Assembly: GCF_025725665.1 (NCBI RefSeq)
Contig: NZ_CP107009.1
Span: forward strand, 4,092,001 to 4,156,000
From: Halomonas sp. LR3S48
GTDB taxonomy: Bacteria; Pseudomonadota; Gammaproteobacteria; Pseudomonadales; Halomonadaceae
Direction of reading: 5' to 3'
Length of the DNA stretch: 64,000 nucleotides
Notes under the pieces: model-generated
What the model saw: only the letters and a program-made list of their open reading frames with translations
Databases searched by the model: none
What the model was told of the DNA's origin: nothing
Translations under genes and position numbers: made by a program
Shown here: piece after piece, positions 29,178 to 38,406 of the stretch
Numbering within the stretch: the first letter of the stretch is position 1
Layout: each line of letters starts with the position of its first letter

Positions 29178-29496
29178 GTGTGTTTCTCCCCTGGAGGTCT
29201 CGAGTGCGATCCGCGCCCTTCAACGGGCACGGGTTCGAGTGCGACGGTATGTCGCTGCCGGATACGCCGGCACCTGATGCCAAACCCTGGCATTGGATGC
29301 GACCTTGCCGGTACGCATCCTACTGGCCCGGTTGGGGCCTGCACTCTCATCACGGCGGATCGCCGCGTCGGGGCGTTGGCCGGATCCGGCGGTTGGCCGG
29401 TTCCGGAATCCTTCGGCGGGTAGAGGCCCGTTGGCCTACCCTTCGCACGGGAATGGGGGGTCACCCTCGGTTATCCGTGCCCGCAAATCAGGAACG
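29178..29496 (-). promoter_or_regulatory. Long structured leader of ilvIH
   Basis: About 320 nt lie between the putative start site and ilvI. Three hairpins follow closely on each other: 29295-29320 (GGATGCG/CGCATCC), 29278-29292 (TGCCA/TGGCA) and 29257-29271 (GCCGG/CCGGC). Upstream of them CCGGCCAAC occurs twice. No leader peptide rich in Leu, Val or Ile codons was found, and no terminator with a T-run. A regulatory role is inference. Confidence 0.4.
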
Positions 29497-29502
29497 CTCA
29501 AG

Positions 29503-29529
29503 ATTCCAACAGCCTAGCGGCAGTGTCAA
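29503..29529 (-). promoter_or_regulatory. Putative ilvIH promoter
   Basis: Minus strand TTGACA (29524-29529), 15-bp spacer, TGGAAT (29503-29508). Good -35, moderate -10 and a slightly short spacer. Confidence 0.45.
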
Positions 29530-29561
29530 CCGTGGCGCGACTGCGTGCATGTCGATAGCGT

Positions 29562-29592
29562 AAAAAAGCCCGCCGGCAATATGCGGGCGGGC
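29562..29592 (-). terminator. Terminator of clpB
   Basis: Minus strand: GCCCGCC ... GGCGGGC followed by TTTTTTA. A 7-bp GC stem and a six-T run, about 80 bp past the clpB stop, form a clear intrinsic terminator. The 29530-29674 stretch holds nothing else. Confidence 0.9.
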
Positions 29593-29674
29593 AAGGGGGT
29601 TACAGGACGCAACCTATAAAGCAGTGTAGGACGCTCGTCGGCGGCTGTAGCGGCCAAGCGCGTAACGTTGTGTA

Positions 29675-32257
29675 TCAGTCGTGAAACACCAGCTTATCGT
29701 CCTCTACTTCGACTCGGATGACGTCCCCGGGAGCGAACCGGCCGGCCAGCAGATCCTGAGCCAGCGGGTTCTCGATGCGGCTCTGGATCGCCCGCTTGAG
29801 TGGTCGAGCGCCGAATACCGGATCGAAGCCCGCCAGGGCGAGCTGGGCCATGGCCTCGTCGCTGACCTCGAGCTGCATGCCGTGCTCGGCCAGGCGAGCG
29901 CGCAGGCGGTCGAGCTGGATGCCGGCGATGGCCTCGATCTGCGCCTGACGCAGAGCATGGAATACCACCACTTCGTCGATGCGGTTGATCAGCTCGGGGC
30001 GGAAATGCATGCCCACCACGTCCATGACGGCGCTCTTCATCTCGTCGTACTGCTCATCGGCCCCGCCCATGCGCTGGATGATGTCCGAGCCCATGTTGGA
30101 GGTCATTACGATCACGGTGTTGCGGAAGTCGACGGTGCGCCCCTGGCCGTCGGTTAGACGACCGTCTTCCAGCACCTGCAGCAGGATGTTGAAGACGTCA
30201 GGGTGGGCCTTTTCCACCTCGTCGAGCAGCAGCACCGAGTAGGGCTTGCGCCGCACCGCCTCGGTCAGGTAACCACCCTCCTCGTAGCCCACGTAGCCGG
30301 GAGGCGCACCGATCAGCCGCGCCACGGAGTGCTTCTCCATGAACTCCGACATGTCGATACGCACCATCGCCTCCTCGGTATCGAACAGGAAGCTCGCCAG
30401 CGCCTTGCACAGCTCGGTCTTGCCCACCCCGGTCGGACCGAGGAACAGGAACGAGCCGTTGGGCCGGTTGGGGTCGGCAAGGCCGGCACGCGAGCGGCGC
30501 ACGGCATTGGCCACCGCGGTGACCGCCTCCTCCTGGCCGATGACGCGCTGGTGCAGCGCTTCTTCCATGCGTAGCAACTTGTCGCGTTCGCCTTCGAGCA
30601 TCTTGGCCACCGGGATGCCGGTCCAGCGCGACACCACCTCGGCGATCTCCTCCTCGGTGACATTGGAGCGAAGCAGCTTGTGCTGCGACGTGTCGGCCTC
30701 GGTTTCGCTCGACTCGGCGATTTTCTTCTCCAGTTCCGGGATCACGCCGTACTGCAGCTCCGACATGCGGCCGAGATCACCCTGGCGACGCGCCTGCTCC
30801 AGATCGATGCGGGCACGTTCCAGCTCGTCCTTGAACTGCGCCGCGCCCTGGATGCTGGCTTTCTCGGCCTTCCAGATCTCGTCGAGGTCGGCGTATTCGC
30901 GCTCCAGATCGTCGATCTGCTCCTGGAGGCTCTCGAGGCGCTTCTTCGACGCCTCGTCGGTCTCCTTCTTGAGGTGCTCGCGCTCCATCTTGAGCTGGAT
31001 CAGTCGTCGATCGAGGCGATCCATCTCCTCGGGCTTGGAGTCGAGTTCCATGCGAATGCGCGAGGAGGCCTCGTCGATCAGGTCGATGGCCTTGTCGGGC
31101 AACTGACGATCGGTGATGTAACGGGTCGAGAGCTTGGCCGCGGCGATGATGGCACCGTCGGTGATATCGACCTTGTGGTGTACCTCGTAGCGCTCCTTGA
31201 GGCCGCGCAGGATCGCCACGGTGTCCTCCTCGGAGGGCTCGTCGACCAGAACCTTCTGGAAGCGCCGCTCGAGTGCGGCATCCTTCTCGATGTACTTGCG
31301 ATACTCGTCGAGGGTGGTGGCGCCCACGCAGTGCAGCTCGCCACGCGCCAGCGCCGGCTTGAGCATGTTGCCTGCGTCCATGGCGCCCTCGGCCTTGCCG
31401 GCGCCGACCATGGTATGCAGTTCGTCGATGAACAGGATCACCCGGCCTTCCTCCTGGGCCAGTTCCTTGAGCACCGATTTCAGGCGCTCCTCGAACTCAC
31501 CGCGGAACTTGGCACCGGCCAGCAGCGAACCCATGTCGAGCGACAGGACACGCTTGTCCTTGAGCCCCTCCGGCACCTCGCCGTTGACGATGCGCTGGGC
31601 CAGGCCCTCGACGATGGCCGTCTTGCCCACGCCGGGCTCGCCGATCAGCACCGGGTTGTTCTTGGTGCGTCGCTGCAGCACCTGGATGGTACGGCGAATC
31701 TCGTCGTCGCGACCGATCACCGGGTCGAGCTTGCCGTCGGCGGCACGCTCGGTCAGGTCGAGGGTGTACTTCTCCAGCGCCTCACGCTGCTCCTCGGCGT
31801 TGGGGTCGTCGACCCGTTCGCCGCCACGTACGCTGTCGATAGCGCTCTCCAATGCCTTGCGAGTCACGCCGGCCTGGGTCAGCAGCTTGGTCACCGCATG
31901 GCCCATCTCAAGAGCGGCAAGCAGCACAAGCTCGCTGGCGATGTACTGGTCGCCCCGTTTCTGCGCTTCACGGTCGGTGAGGTTGAACAGCTTGATCAGG
32001 TCGCGCGATGGCTGTACCTCACCGGTGAACTGGCCGACCTGGGGCAGATCGTCCAAATGACCCACCAGGGTGTCACGCAGGCGTGCGGCATCGCCGCCGG
32101 CCTTCTGAATGAGCGCCTTGATGCCGGTGTCCTGGGCATCCAGCAGCGCCAATAGCAGGTGCCCGGGCTCGAGCTGGTTATGGCCCCGCCCCACGGCCAG
32201 GGACTGGGCATCGGCCACGGCGTTCTGCAACTTGGCGGTGAACTTGTCGAAACGCAT
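29675..32257 (-). CDS. clpB: ATP-dependent disaggregase ClpB
   Basis: Hsp100 chaperone that, with DnaK, extracts polypeptides from aggregates. The product is 860 aa from [20 protein letters not shown], preceded by a GGAGG site; the 25-codon upstream extension is rejected. The layout is standard: N-domain, AAA-1 with Walker [14 protein letters not shown], the coiled-coil middle domain (about residues 400-520), and AAA-2 with [14 protein letters not shown]. The AAA-1 pore segment and [15 protein letters not shown] are intact. A sigma-32-like promoter lies 75-100 bp upstream. Confidence 0.98.
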   Translation of the reverse strand: MRFDKFTAKLQNAVADAQSLAVGRGHNQLEPGHLLLALLDAQDTGIKALIQKAGGDAARLRDTLVGHLDDLPQVGQFTGEVQPSRDLIKLFNLTDREAQKRGDQYIASELVLLAALEMGHAVTKLLTQAGVTRKALESAIDSVRGGERVDDPNAEEQREALEKYTLDLTERAADGKLDPVIGRDDEIRRTIQVLQRRTKNNPVLIGEPGVGKTAIVEGLAQRIVNGEVPEGLKDKRVLSLDMGSLLAGAKFRGEFEERLKSVLKELAQEEGRVILFIDELHTMVGAGKAEGAMDAGNMLKPALARGELHCVGATTLDEYRKYIEKDAALERRFQKVLVDEPSEEDTVAILRGLKERYEVHHKVDITDGAIIAAAKLSTRYITDRQLPDKAIDLIDEASSRIRMELDSKPEEMDRLDRRLIQLKMEREHLKKETDEASKKRLESLQEQIDDLEREYADLDEIWKAEKASIQGAAQFKDELERARIDLEQARRQGDLGRMSELQYGVIPELEKKIAESSETEADTSQHKLLRSNVTEEEIAEVVSRWTGIPVAKMLEGERDKLLRMEEALHQRVIGQEEAVTAVANAVRRSRAGLADPNRPNGSFLFLGPTGVGKTELCKALASFLFDTEEAMVRIDMSEFMEKHSVARLIGAPPGYVGYEEGGYLTEAVRRKPYSVLLLDEVEKAHPDVFNILLQVLEDGRLTDGQGRTVDFRNTVIVMTSNMGSDIIQRMGGADEQYDEMKSAVMDVVGMHFRPELINRIDEVVVFHALRQAQIEAIAGIQLDRLRARLAEHGMQLEVSDEAMAQLALAGFDPVFGARPLKRAIQSRIENPLAQDLLAGRFAPGDVIRVEVEDDKLVFHD

Positions 32258-32329
32258 TCGCTTTCCTCCATCGGGGTGGCGGCGCGTTCGGACGCACCGC
32301 TTGGCCCTGTCGTATCGTATTGACAGATT

Positions 32330-32358
32330 CAATGGAGTCAGCGTGGCCGGCTTTCAAG
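32330..32358 (-). promoter_or_regulatory. Sigma-32 (heat-shock) promoter candidate for clpB
   Basis: Minus strand CTTGAAA (32352-32358), 14-bp spacer, CTCCATTG (32330-32337). This compares with the RpoH consensus CTTGAAA-N13/14-CCCCATNT: full -35 match, five of the fixed -10 positions. The -35 sits in the loop of a GGCCGGC/GCCGGCC inverted repeat. Confidence 0.7.
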
Positions 32359-32452
32359 TCGCCGGCCAGGGAAAGGATGCGTCAGCTTGACGCGGGTCAA
32401 TGCTGCGGGCTGAGGAGGAGTCTGGCTCTACGCTCGAAGCTCGTGGCCGGTG

Positions 32453-33208
32453 CTATCTGAGCCAGATCACGCTGGCCATGCGTCCAGTCTTGCCATCATC
32501 GCGACGATGCGAGTAGAAGCGCGACTCGCAGGCGGTGCAGAAGTGGCCGCCGCTGACGTACGCCACGCCGAGTCGCTCCAGGCGCAGGCGAGCGAGCTTG
32601 TAGAGATCGGCCATGTAATGACCCAGGCGGTATGGGCTGGGATCGAACGCCGCGGCCGCCTCCGGGTGTACACCGGTGAAGGCCTGCTGCACCTCAGGGC
32701 CCACTTCGAACTGGGCGTTGGAAATCGCCGGCCCCAGCCAGGCCATCAGCTCTTCCGGTGGGCTGGAGAGCGCGGCTACCGTGGCCTCGAGTACTCCACC
32801 GGCCAGCCCGCGCCAGCCGGCATGGGCCACGCCGACACGAGTACCGCGTCGGTCGCAAAAAAACACCGGCAGGCAGTCGGCGGTCAGCACCACGCAGGCG
32901 TAACCGCGATCGAAGGCCACCGAGGCGTCGGCTTCGGGAACGGCCTCGGTATAGTTCGCCTGAACTCGGGCCCCATGCACCTGCTTTAGCCACAGCAGCG
33001 GCCGGTCGTCGTCGAGTTCGTTGCCGATCAATCGCCGGCAGAGCCCCACGTGGGCAGGGTTGTCACCCACCCCTTCGGACGGGTTGAAACAGGCGAACTC
33101 ATCCTGGCTGGGCCCGGCCTCGCGCGTGGTGACGAAGGCACCCACGCTGGCAGGCGCCGGCCAATCGGGCTCGATCAAGGTCGGTTGCAAATGGGGGGCG
33201 TCGCTCAT
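32453..33208 (-). CDS. pgeF: Peptidoglycan editing factor PgeF (YfiH)
   Basis: Multicopper-oxidase-like (DUF152) protein. In E. coli PgeF removes wrongly incorporated serine from peptidoglycan precursors; homologues were earlier called laccase or polyphenol oxidase. The product is 251 aa. Motifs that form the metal site are visible: LKQVHGARV, VVLTADCLPVFFCD and VGVAHAGWRGLAGGV. It follows rluD by 9 bp, the conserved rluD-yfiH pair, with clpB downstream as in E. coli. Confidence 0.94.
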   Translation of the reverse strand: MSDAPHLQPTLIEPDWPAPASVGAFVTTREAGPSQDEFACFNPSEGVGDNPAHVGLCRRLIGNELDDDRPLLWLKQVHGARVQANYTEAVPEADASVAFDRGYACVVLTADCLPVFFCDRRGTRVGVAHAGWRGLAGGVLEATVAALSSPPEELMAWLGPAISNAQFEVGPEVQQAFTGVHPEAAAAFDPSPYRLGHYMADLYKLARLRLERLGVAYVSGGHFCTACESRFYSHRRDDGKTGRMASVIWLR

Positions 33209-33217
33209 CCGGGCTCC

Positions 33218-34219
33218 TCAGCGCATGATTTCGTGATCGTTACGCAGGTAATCGATCAACAGCAGCAGGTCATCGGGCAGCGGCGCACGGAACTCGACCG
33301 GCTCGCCGCTGCCGGGATGCAGGAAAGCCAGCTTCCGAGCGTGCAGGGCCTGGCGCGGAAACTCCCGCAGCAAATTCTTGAGCTCGTCGTTCGCCCCAGC
33401 CGGCAGCTTGAGCCGCCCACCGTATACCGGATCGCCAACCAGCGGGAAGCGTCGATGCGCCAAGTGCACACGGATCTGGTGGGTGCGACCGGTCTCGAGC
33501 CGGCACCGCACGTGAGTATGGGTACGAAAGCGCTCGACCACGCGGAAGTGTGTTACCGCGGGCTTGCCGCTGGCGTGTACCGCCTGGCGCTTGCGATCCT
33601 TCGGGTGCCGGCCGATGGGGGCGTCCACCGTACCGCCCGTTGTCATCACGCCGACACAGACCGCATCGTACTCGCGCGACACCGTGCGCGCCTGGAGCTG
33701 CTCCACCAGCGCGGTCTGGGCAGCCAGCGTCTTGGCCACCACCATCAGGCCGGTAGTGTCCTTGTCCAAGCGATGCACGATACCGGCCCGCGGCACCGTC
33801 GCCAGACTCGGGCAGTGATGCAGCAAGGCATTGAGGAGGGTGCCATCCCGGTTACCCGCGGCCGGATGTACCACCAGCCCGGCCGGCTTGTCGATCACCA
33901 GCACCTGTTCGTCTTCATGCACGATATCGAGCGGAATCGCCTCGGGCTCGAAGCGCGCGTCCTCCTCGAGGGTCGCCGCCAGCTGTAGCCACTCGCCGCC
34001 GGCCATCTTGTCCTTGGGCTTGCCTGGGCGGCCGTCAACGGTCAGCATGCCCTCCTTGATCCAGCCCTTGAGACGCTCGCGGGAATGGTCGGCGAAGAGT
34101 TCGGCAGCGGCCTGGTCGAGGCGGCTCCCGGCCAGGGAAATGGGCACGCGCTGCTGGGCTTCCACGGTCTGGGGCATAGGGGGACTGTCGTTGTCAGCAT
34201 CCTCGGACTGCGTTTTCAC
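33218..34219 (-). CDS. rluD: 23S rRNA pseudouridine(1911/1915/1917) synthase RluD
   Basis: Modifies three uridines in helix 69 of 23S rRNA, late in 50S assembly. The product is 333 aa: an N-terminal S4 domain ([20 protein letters not shown]) and the RluA-type catalytic domain with the aspartate in [18 protein letters not shown]. Also present are [17 protein letters not shown] and LVGDPVYGG. It is divergent from bamD over about 77 bp and upstream of pgeF, as in E. coli. Confidence 0.95.
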   Translation of the reverse strand: MKTQSEDADNDSPPMPQTVEAQQRVPISLAGSRLDQAAAELFADHSRERLKGWIKEGMLTVDGRPGKPKDKMAGGEWLQLAATLEEDARFEPEAIPLDIVHEDEQVLVIDKPAGLVVHPAAGNRDGTLLNALLHHCPSLATVPRAGIVHRLDKDTTGLMVVAKTLAAQTALVEQLQARTVSREYDAVCVGVMTTGGTVDAPIGRHPKDRKRQAVHASGKPAVTHFRVVERFRTHTHVRCRLETGRTHQIRVHLAHRRFPLVGDPVYGGRLKLPAGANDELKNLLREFPRQALHARKLAFLHPGSGEPVEFRAPLPDDLLLLIDYLRNDHEIMR

Positions 34220-34296
34220 GCGAGGTGCTTTATAGTGGACGGGTTTACGGTCGATTCTACCACGGCCGACACGGCTTGTTAGACACGAGGATCACG

Positions 34297-35121
34297 ATGC
34301 GCGTTTCCCCCATCGCCACACGCCTTATTGCCCTGCTCCTGGCCGCCACTCTGGTTACCGGTTGTGCAGGTAGGTCCGACACGGAAGAGGAACAAGACGA
34401 GTTCGAGGGCGTTGCCGAGCAGCAGCTCTACGACGAGGCGCGCGATGCGCTCGATGGCGGACGCTACACCACGGCCATCTCGCGACTGGAGGCCATCGAT
34501 ACGCGCTACCCCTTCGGCCGCCACGCCGAACAGGCACAGCTCGAGTTGATCTACGCCTACTACGAGACCAGCGACTGGGAAGCCACCCGGGCCGCTGCCA
34601 GTCGTTTCATTCGTCTGCACCCGACGCATCCGCAAGCCGACTATGCGCTCTACATGCGCGGGCTGGCCTCGTGGCAAGCGGGTCGTTTCAGCCTCGAGCG
34701 TCTGCGCTTGATCGATATCTCCAAGCGCGACCTTGGCGCCTCGCGGGACGCCTATACCGATTTCCGCGAGCTGGTGTCGCGCTACCCCGATAGCGAGTAC
34801 GCTCCCGACGCCGAGCAGCGCATCGTCTACCTGCGCAACGTCCTGGCTCGTCATGAGCTTCACGTCGCCGACTTCTACCTGCGCAAGGGTGCCTACCTGG
34901 CCGCCGTCGAACGCGGCCGTTGGGTGGTCGAGAACTATCCCGAGGCCGAGGCCACCCGTGATGCGCTGGCCGTCATGGTCGAAGGTTATCTGGGACTCGA
35001 CATGCGCGATCGTGCCCGTGAAGTGCTCCAGGTGCTGATCGAGAACGACCCGAACAACGACCGCCTGCGCGGACGCACCTTCCAGCCGCAGCACGTGCGG
35101 GCGGAATCGCTCTCGGCCTGA
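34297..35121 (+). CDS. bamD: Outer membrane assembly lipoprotein BamD
   Basis: Essential lipoprotein of the BAM complex that inserts outer-membrane beta-barrels. The product is 274 aa from MRVSPIATRLIALLLAATLV, with the lipobox LVTGC giving a lipidated cysteine. It is then built of TPR repeats (for example EAIDTRYPFGRHAEQAQLEL then IYAYYE). The in-frame start at 34225 lies before the signal peptide and was not used. A strong terminator follows. Confidence 0.95.
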   Translation: MRVSPIATRLIALLLAATLVTGCAGRSDTEEEQDEFEGVAEQQLYDEARDALDGGRYTTAISRLEAIDTRYPFGRHAEQAQLELIYAYYETSDWEATRAAASRFIRLHPTHPQADYALYMRGLASWQAGRFSLERLRLIDISKRDLGASRDAYTDFRELVSRYPDSEYAPDAEQRIVYLRNVLARHELHVADFYLRKGAYLAAVERGRWVVENYPEAEATRDALAVMVEGYLGLDMRDRAREVLQVLIENDPNNDRLRGRTFQPQHVRAESLSA

Positions 35122-35158
35122 CAGCTACGGGCTAGTCAAGGCCAAGCCGCCAAAACGC

Positions 35159-35195
35159 GAACGCCACCGCCCATTCGGCGGTGGCGTTCTTTTTG
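35159..35195 (+). terminator. Terminator of bamD
   Basis: AACGCCACCGCC, loop CATTC, GGCGGTGGCGTT, then CTTTTT: a perfect 12-bp stem and a five-T run on the plus strand. It lies between convergent bamD and nadE. Confidence 0.93.
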
Positions 35196-35218
35196 GCTCG
35201 GGCTCGTGGCTCTAGAGC

Positions 35219-36883
35219 CTACTCGCCAGGCTGCCAGCCGTTGACGATGGGATAGCGACGATCGCGGCCGAACCCGCGCGGCGTGACCCGCACCCCTACC
35301 GGCGCCTGGCGCCGCTTGTACTCGTTGCGATCGACCAGCTTGACCACCTGGTAGACGTCATCGCGCTCGAAGCCGGCGTCGATGATCGCCTCGGCACTCA
35401 TGTCGCCCTCGATGTAGCGCGCCAGGATGGCGTCGAGGGTGTCGTAGTCGGGCAGCGAGTCGGTATCCTTCTGGTCGGGTGCCAACTCCGCCGACGGCGG
35501 ACGAGTGATCACTCGTTCAGGAATTGCCGGCGACTGAGTGTTGCGCCAACGGGCCAGGCGATAGACCCAGCTCTTGTAGACGTCCTTGAGCGCATTGAAG
35601 CCACCCACCATGTCGCCGTAGAGCGTGGCATAGCCCACCGCCATCTCGCTCTTGTTGCCGGTGGTCAGCACCATCAGGCCCTTCTTGTTGGAAATGGCCA
35701 TCAGCAGCACACCGCGGCAGCGCGACTGCAGGTTCTCCTCGGTGGTGTCGCGTTCGGTGCCGGCAAAGGTCTCGGCCAGCGTCGACATGAAGGCGTCGAC
35801 CATCGGCTCGATCGGCAACACCTCGTAATGCACGCCGAGCAGGCGCGCCTGTTCGGCAGCGTCCTCCTGGGACATGTCAGCGGTGTAGCGGTAGGGCATC
35901 ATCACCGCATGCACCCGCTGCGGCCCCAGCGCATCCACGGCGATGGCCAGCGTCAAAGCCGAATCGATACCACCGGAGAGGCCCAGCACCACGCCATCGA
36001 AGCCACTCTTGTTGACGTAGTCGCGTACGCCGCTGACCAGCGCGCAGTAAAGGCTCTCCTCGGGCTCCTCGTCCGGCTCGATCTCGCCTTCCTGCGGCAC
36101 CCAGCCACCCGTTTCCTGGACGAACTGCACCGGCATCAGCCCCGCCTGCCAGTAGGGCGCTACCACCCGTACCCGACCCTCGGCATCGACACAGGCAGAA
36201 CCGCCATCGAAGACCAGTTCGTCCTGGCCACCGATGGTGTTGACGTAGACCAGCGGCAGCGACACCTCGGAGGCGCGCTGCTCGAGCAGGCGCAGGCGCT
36301 CGGCCGGCTTGTCCTGATGGTAGGGCGAGGCGTTGAGCGTAACGAGAATGTCCGCTCCCGCATCGCGGGCCGCCCGCACCGGCGCCCCATCCCAGATGTC
36401 TTCGCAGATCAGCACACCGAGCCTGACTCCCTTGTGCTCGACCACCAGGCTCTGCTCGCCGGTGGAGAAATAGCGCCGCTCGTCGAAGACCTGATAATTT
36501 GGCAGCACCTGCTTGGCGTACTCGCCGATCCATTCGCCGTTGTAGAGCAGCCCGGCCATGTTGTAGCCCAGCCCCTCGCGCCGGCCGGGGTAACCGATGA
36601 TCACCAGCACATCGCGGGACATCTTTGCCGCCATGCGCGAACGCGCCTCACGCAGGCGAGTCTCCATAGAGGGGCGTAGCAGCAGATCCTCGGGGGGATA
36701 GCCGCTCAGGAACAGCTCGGGAAACACCACGATGTCGGCGCCATGTTCGATGCGCGCCTCGCGAACGGCTTCGATGGCACGGTCGGCGTTGCCGGGGATG
36801 TCCCCTACCAGCGGGTCCAACTGCGCCATCACCAGCGTCAAATCTTGCATGGGCGTAGAAATCTCTTGAGAATCCGAAGTCAT
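35219..36883 (-). CDS. nadE: Glutamine-dependent NAD+ synthetase
   Basis: Final step of NAD synthesis: amidates deamido-NAD using ammonia from glutamine. A two-domain protein. The N-terminal nitrilase-like glutaminase domain has its Glu-Lys-Cys triad in VVFPELFLSGYP, YAKQVLPNYQ and GVLICEDIWDG. The C-terminal synthetase domain carries the PP-loop GLSGGIDSALTL and a TTGNKSEMAVGYATLYGD segment. ATG at 36883 gives 554 aa; ATG at 36850 (MQDLTLVMAQ) and the start at 36931 are also possible, none with a strong ribosome site. Confidence 0.95.
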   Translation of the reverse strand: MTSDSQEISTPMQDLTLVMAQLDPLVGDIPGNADRAIEAVREARIEHGADIVVFPELFLSGYPPEDLLLRPSMETRLREARSRMAAKMSRDVLVIIGYPGRREGLGYNMAGLLYNGEWIGEYAKQVLPNYQVFDERRYFSTGEQSLVVEHKGVRLGVLICEDIWDGAPVRAARDAGADILVTLNASPYHQDKPAERLRLLEQRASEVSLPLVYVNTIGGQDELVFDGGSACVDAEGRVRVVAPYWQAGLMPVQFVQETGGWVPQEGEIEPDEEPEESLYCALVSGVRDYVNKSGFDGVVLGLSGGIDSALTLAIAVDALGPQRVHAVMMPYRYTADMSQEDAAEQARLLGVHYEVLPIEPMVDAFMSTLAETFAGTERDTTEENLQSRCRGVLLMAISNKKGLMVLTTGNKSEMAVGYATLYGDMVGGFNALKDVYKSWVYRLARWRNTQSPAIPERVITRPPSAELAPDQKDTDSLPDYDTLDAILARYIEGDMSAEAIIDAGFERDDVYQVVKLVDRNEYKRRQAPVGVRVTPRGFGRDRRYPIVNGWQPGE

Positions 36884-36948
36884 TACATTGTCCCGCAAGG
36901 GCGCCCGGCTGGCAAAGCCGCTAGCCCTCATCTGGGAGACGAAAAAGG

Positions 36949-37212
36949 ATGAATCTTTTGCTCATTCGCTTGATCATTTTCGCCGTGCTGTTCTTCGCCG
37001 GCCTAAAGCTCTACCGCATGTACCGTGAGTGGAAGCTGGAGCGTGAGGGCCAGCTTGACGGCGAGTCGCACCAGGAGGGGGGGCAGATGGTGCGCTGCGC
37101 CTGGTGCAAGGTGCATGTACCGGAAGCCGATGCCCTGCGCGACCAGGGTGAATGGTTCTGCAGTAGCGCCCATCGCGACCGCTTCCTGCAGGAGCAACGC
37201 CCCGAGGAGTAG
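36949..37212 (+). CDS. PP0621-family small membrane-anchored protein
   Basis: An 87-aa protein with an N-terminal membrane helix (residues about 3-20), a short charged linker, and a small cysteine domain: CAWCKVHVPEADAL then WFCSSAHRDRFL. The C-x2-C ... C-x3-H spacing suggests one zinc site. It matches the uncharacterised PP0621-like family of pseudomonads; function unknown. It is divergent from nadE across 65 bp. Confidence 0.75.
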   Translation: MNLLLIRLIIFAVLFFAGLKLYRMYREWKLEREGQLDGESHQEGGQMVRCAWCKVHVPEADALRDQGEWFCSSAHRDRFLQEQRPEE

Positions 37213-37332
37213 GCCGACAAGCCATGACGGCAATCGCCTACAAACTCCATCGGCAATGGCTGATAGACTCATCTCCAGGCTCGACTAGAGTGAATGCCTC
37301 ATGACCAGAGGACATCTCTCCAGGAGAGCTTC

Positions 37333-37860
37333 ATGGACGCAGCTCGTGCCTCGCTTACCGTCCCTCAGCGCCAGCGCGGCCTTACCCTTATCGAACTCCT
37401 AGTCGTCGTCGCCATGGCCGTCGTGCTGATGGGCTGGGCAGTGCCCGGCCTTCAGGCGATGAACGCCCGCCAGGAAGTCGCCGCCGAGACGCATCGGCTA
37501 CGGGTAGCGCTCTCCCTGGGACGCAATACGGCCATCACTCGGCGCAGCACGGTCGTCGTCTGCCCCAGCCCCGACCGTAGACGTTGTGACACCAACGACT
37601 GGAGCGCCCCGTTGGCCATCGTGCTCGGCCCACTATCGGGCAATGCTTTCGATGAGGATGCCCTGCTGCGAGTGGTCGAAGCCGGTCGCGGCGTGCGCGT
37701 CAGCTATCGCCAGGACGGCAAGCCGGTACGCTATGGCACACTGGGACGACCAGCGGGGCATAATGGCACCTTCCGCATCTGCGGTCGCCACGATCAGGGC
37801 GCCCAGTTGGTGCTCAGCAACTTCGGGCGGGTACGCTCGGGTAGCGCCATCGACTGCTGA
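37333..37860 (+). CDS. GspH/FimT-family pseudopilin, orphan
   Basis: A 175-aa type IV pilin-like protein. The prepilin peptidase site is clear: a short basic leader ending QRQRG, then LTLIELLVVVAMAVVLMGWA with the required glutamate at position 5 of the mature chain. The C-terminal domain carries the FimT/GspH beta-fold with a cysteine pair (CPSPDRRRCD) and a terminal cysteine. The start at 37333 has an AGGAGAG site; 37294 does not. No other pilin, pilus-assembly or type II secretion gene lies nearby. Confidence 0.85.
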   Translation: MDAARASLTVPQRQRGLTLIELLVVVAMAVVLMGWAVPGLQAMNARQEVAAETHRLRVALSLGRNTAITRRSTVVVCPSPDRRRCDTNDWSAPLAIVLGPLSGNAFDEDALLRVVEAGRGVRVSYRQDGKPVRYGTLGRPAGHNGTFRICGRHDQGAQLVLSNFGRVRSGSAIDC

Positions 37861-37891
37861 GTTCCCCTGCCGCCTCGCCACAGGAGCCTGA

Positions 37892-38098
37892 ATGCGGCAA
37901 GCCATCGTGGGTTACCACCTAGACAAAGAATGCCACTGGGTTGCCGAGCTGGCGTGCGGCCACAACCAGCATGTTCGTCACCAGCCGCCCTGGGTCGAGC
38001 GCCCCTGGGTCACGACAGAGGCCGGACGCCGTTCGCGCCTCGGCCTCGAGCTTGAATGCGTCAAATGCGAACGGGGCGAGCCACGAGACAATCCGTGA
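37892..38098 (+). CDS. DUF3565 protein
   Basis: A 68-aa protein of the DUF3565 family: QAIVGYHLDKECHWVAELAC followed by GHNQHVRHQPPW and CVKCERGEP. Conserved Cys and His residues (CGHxxHxRH, CxxC) suggest a small metal-binding protein. Function unknown. It starts 31 bp after the FimT-like gene, so co-transcription is possible. Confidence 0.75.
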   Translation: MRQAIVGYHLDKECHWVAELACGHNQHVRHQPPWVERPWVTTEAGRRSRLGLELECVKCERGEPRDNP

Positions 38099-38121
38099 GT
38101 CGTGGCCCACTGCCCATACCG

Positions 38122-38301
38122 CTACCCCTTGGGGCCCATCAACAGCCAGATGATCAAGCCAATCAACGGGAATACCAACAGCACGATGATCCACAGCAGC
38201 TTGGCAACGGGGCCGGCCGTACTCTTGGCCACCTTGACGATGGCCCAGACCAGAATGATCAGCCAGATCAGGCCCAGCAGGCCGCCCACTTCGATTCCCA
38301 T
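38122..38301 (-). CDS. Small PLDc_N-type membrane protein
   Basis: A 59-aa protein starting MGIEVGGLLGLIWLIILVWA and ending LIIWLLMGPKG: two membrane helices with a short loop KVAKSTAGPVAKLLW. The pattern matches the phospholipase D/nuclease N-terminal (PLDc_N) family of free-standing small membrane proteins, function unknown. A GGAGAT ribosome site lies 5 nt before the ATG at 38301. It is short enough to be missed by length-filtered gene finders. Confidence 0.75.
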   Translation of the reverse strand: MGIEVGGLLGLIWLIILVWAIVKVAKSTAGPVAKLLWIIVLLVFPLIGLIIWLLMGPKG

Positions 38302-38406
38302 CAGACATCTCCTTGTCCAGCGGTAGGTGATGGTTCAAGAAGTAGCACGCAGCGGCAAAGGTAACAAACCGAAACTGTTACGCCAGGTAAGCTCAGGTAA
38401 CTCATC

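Noticed and set aside
27522..29423. 633-codon open frame on the plus strand
   Set aside because: Antisense to ilvI and its leader; no recognisable domain, while the minus strand encodes a complete acetolactate synthase.
29150..29464. 104-codon frame considered as an ilvIH leader peptide
   Set aside because: It runs out of frame into ilvI and lacks runs of Leu, Val or Ile codons; no terminator hairpin with a T-run follows.
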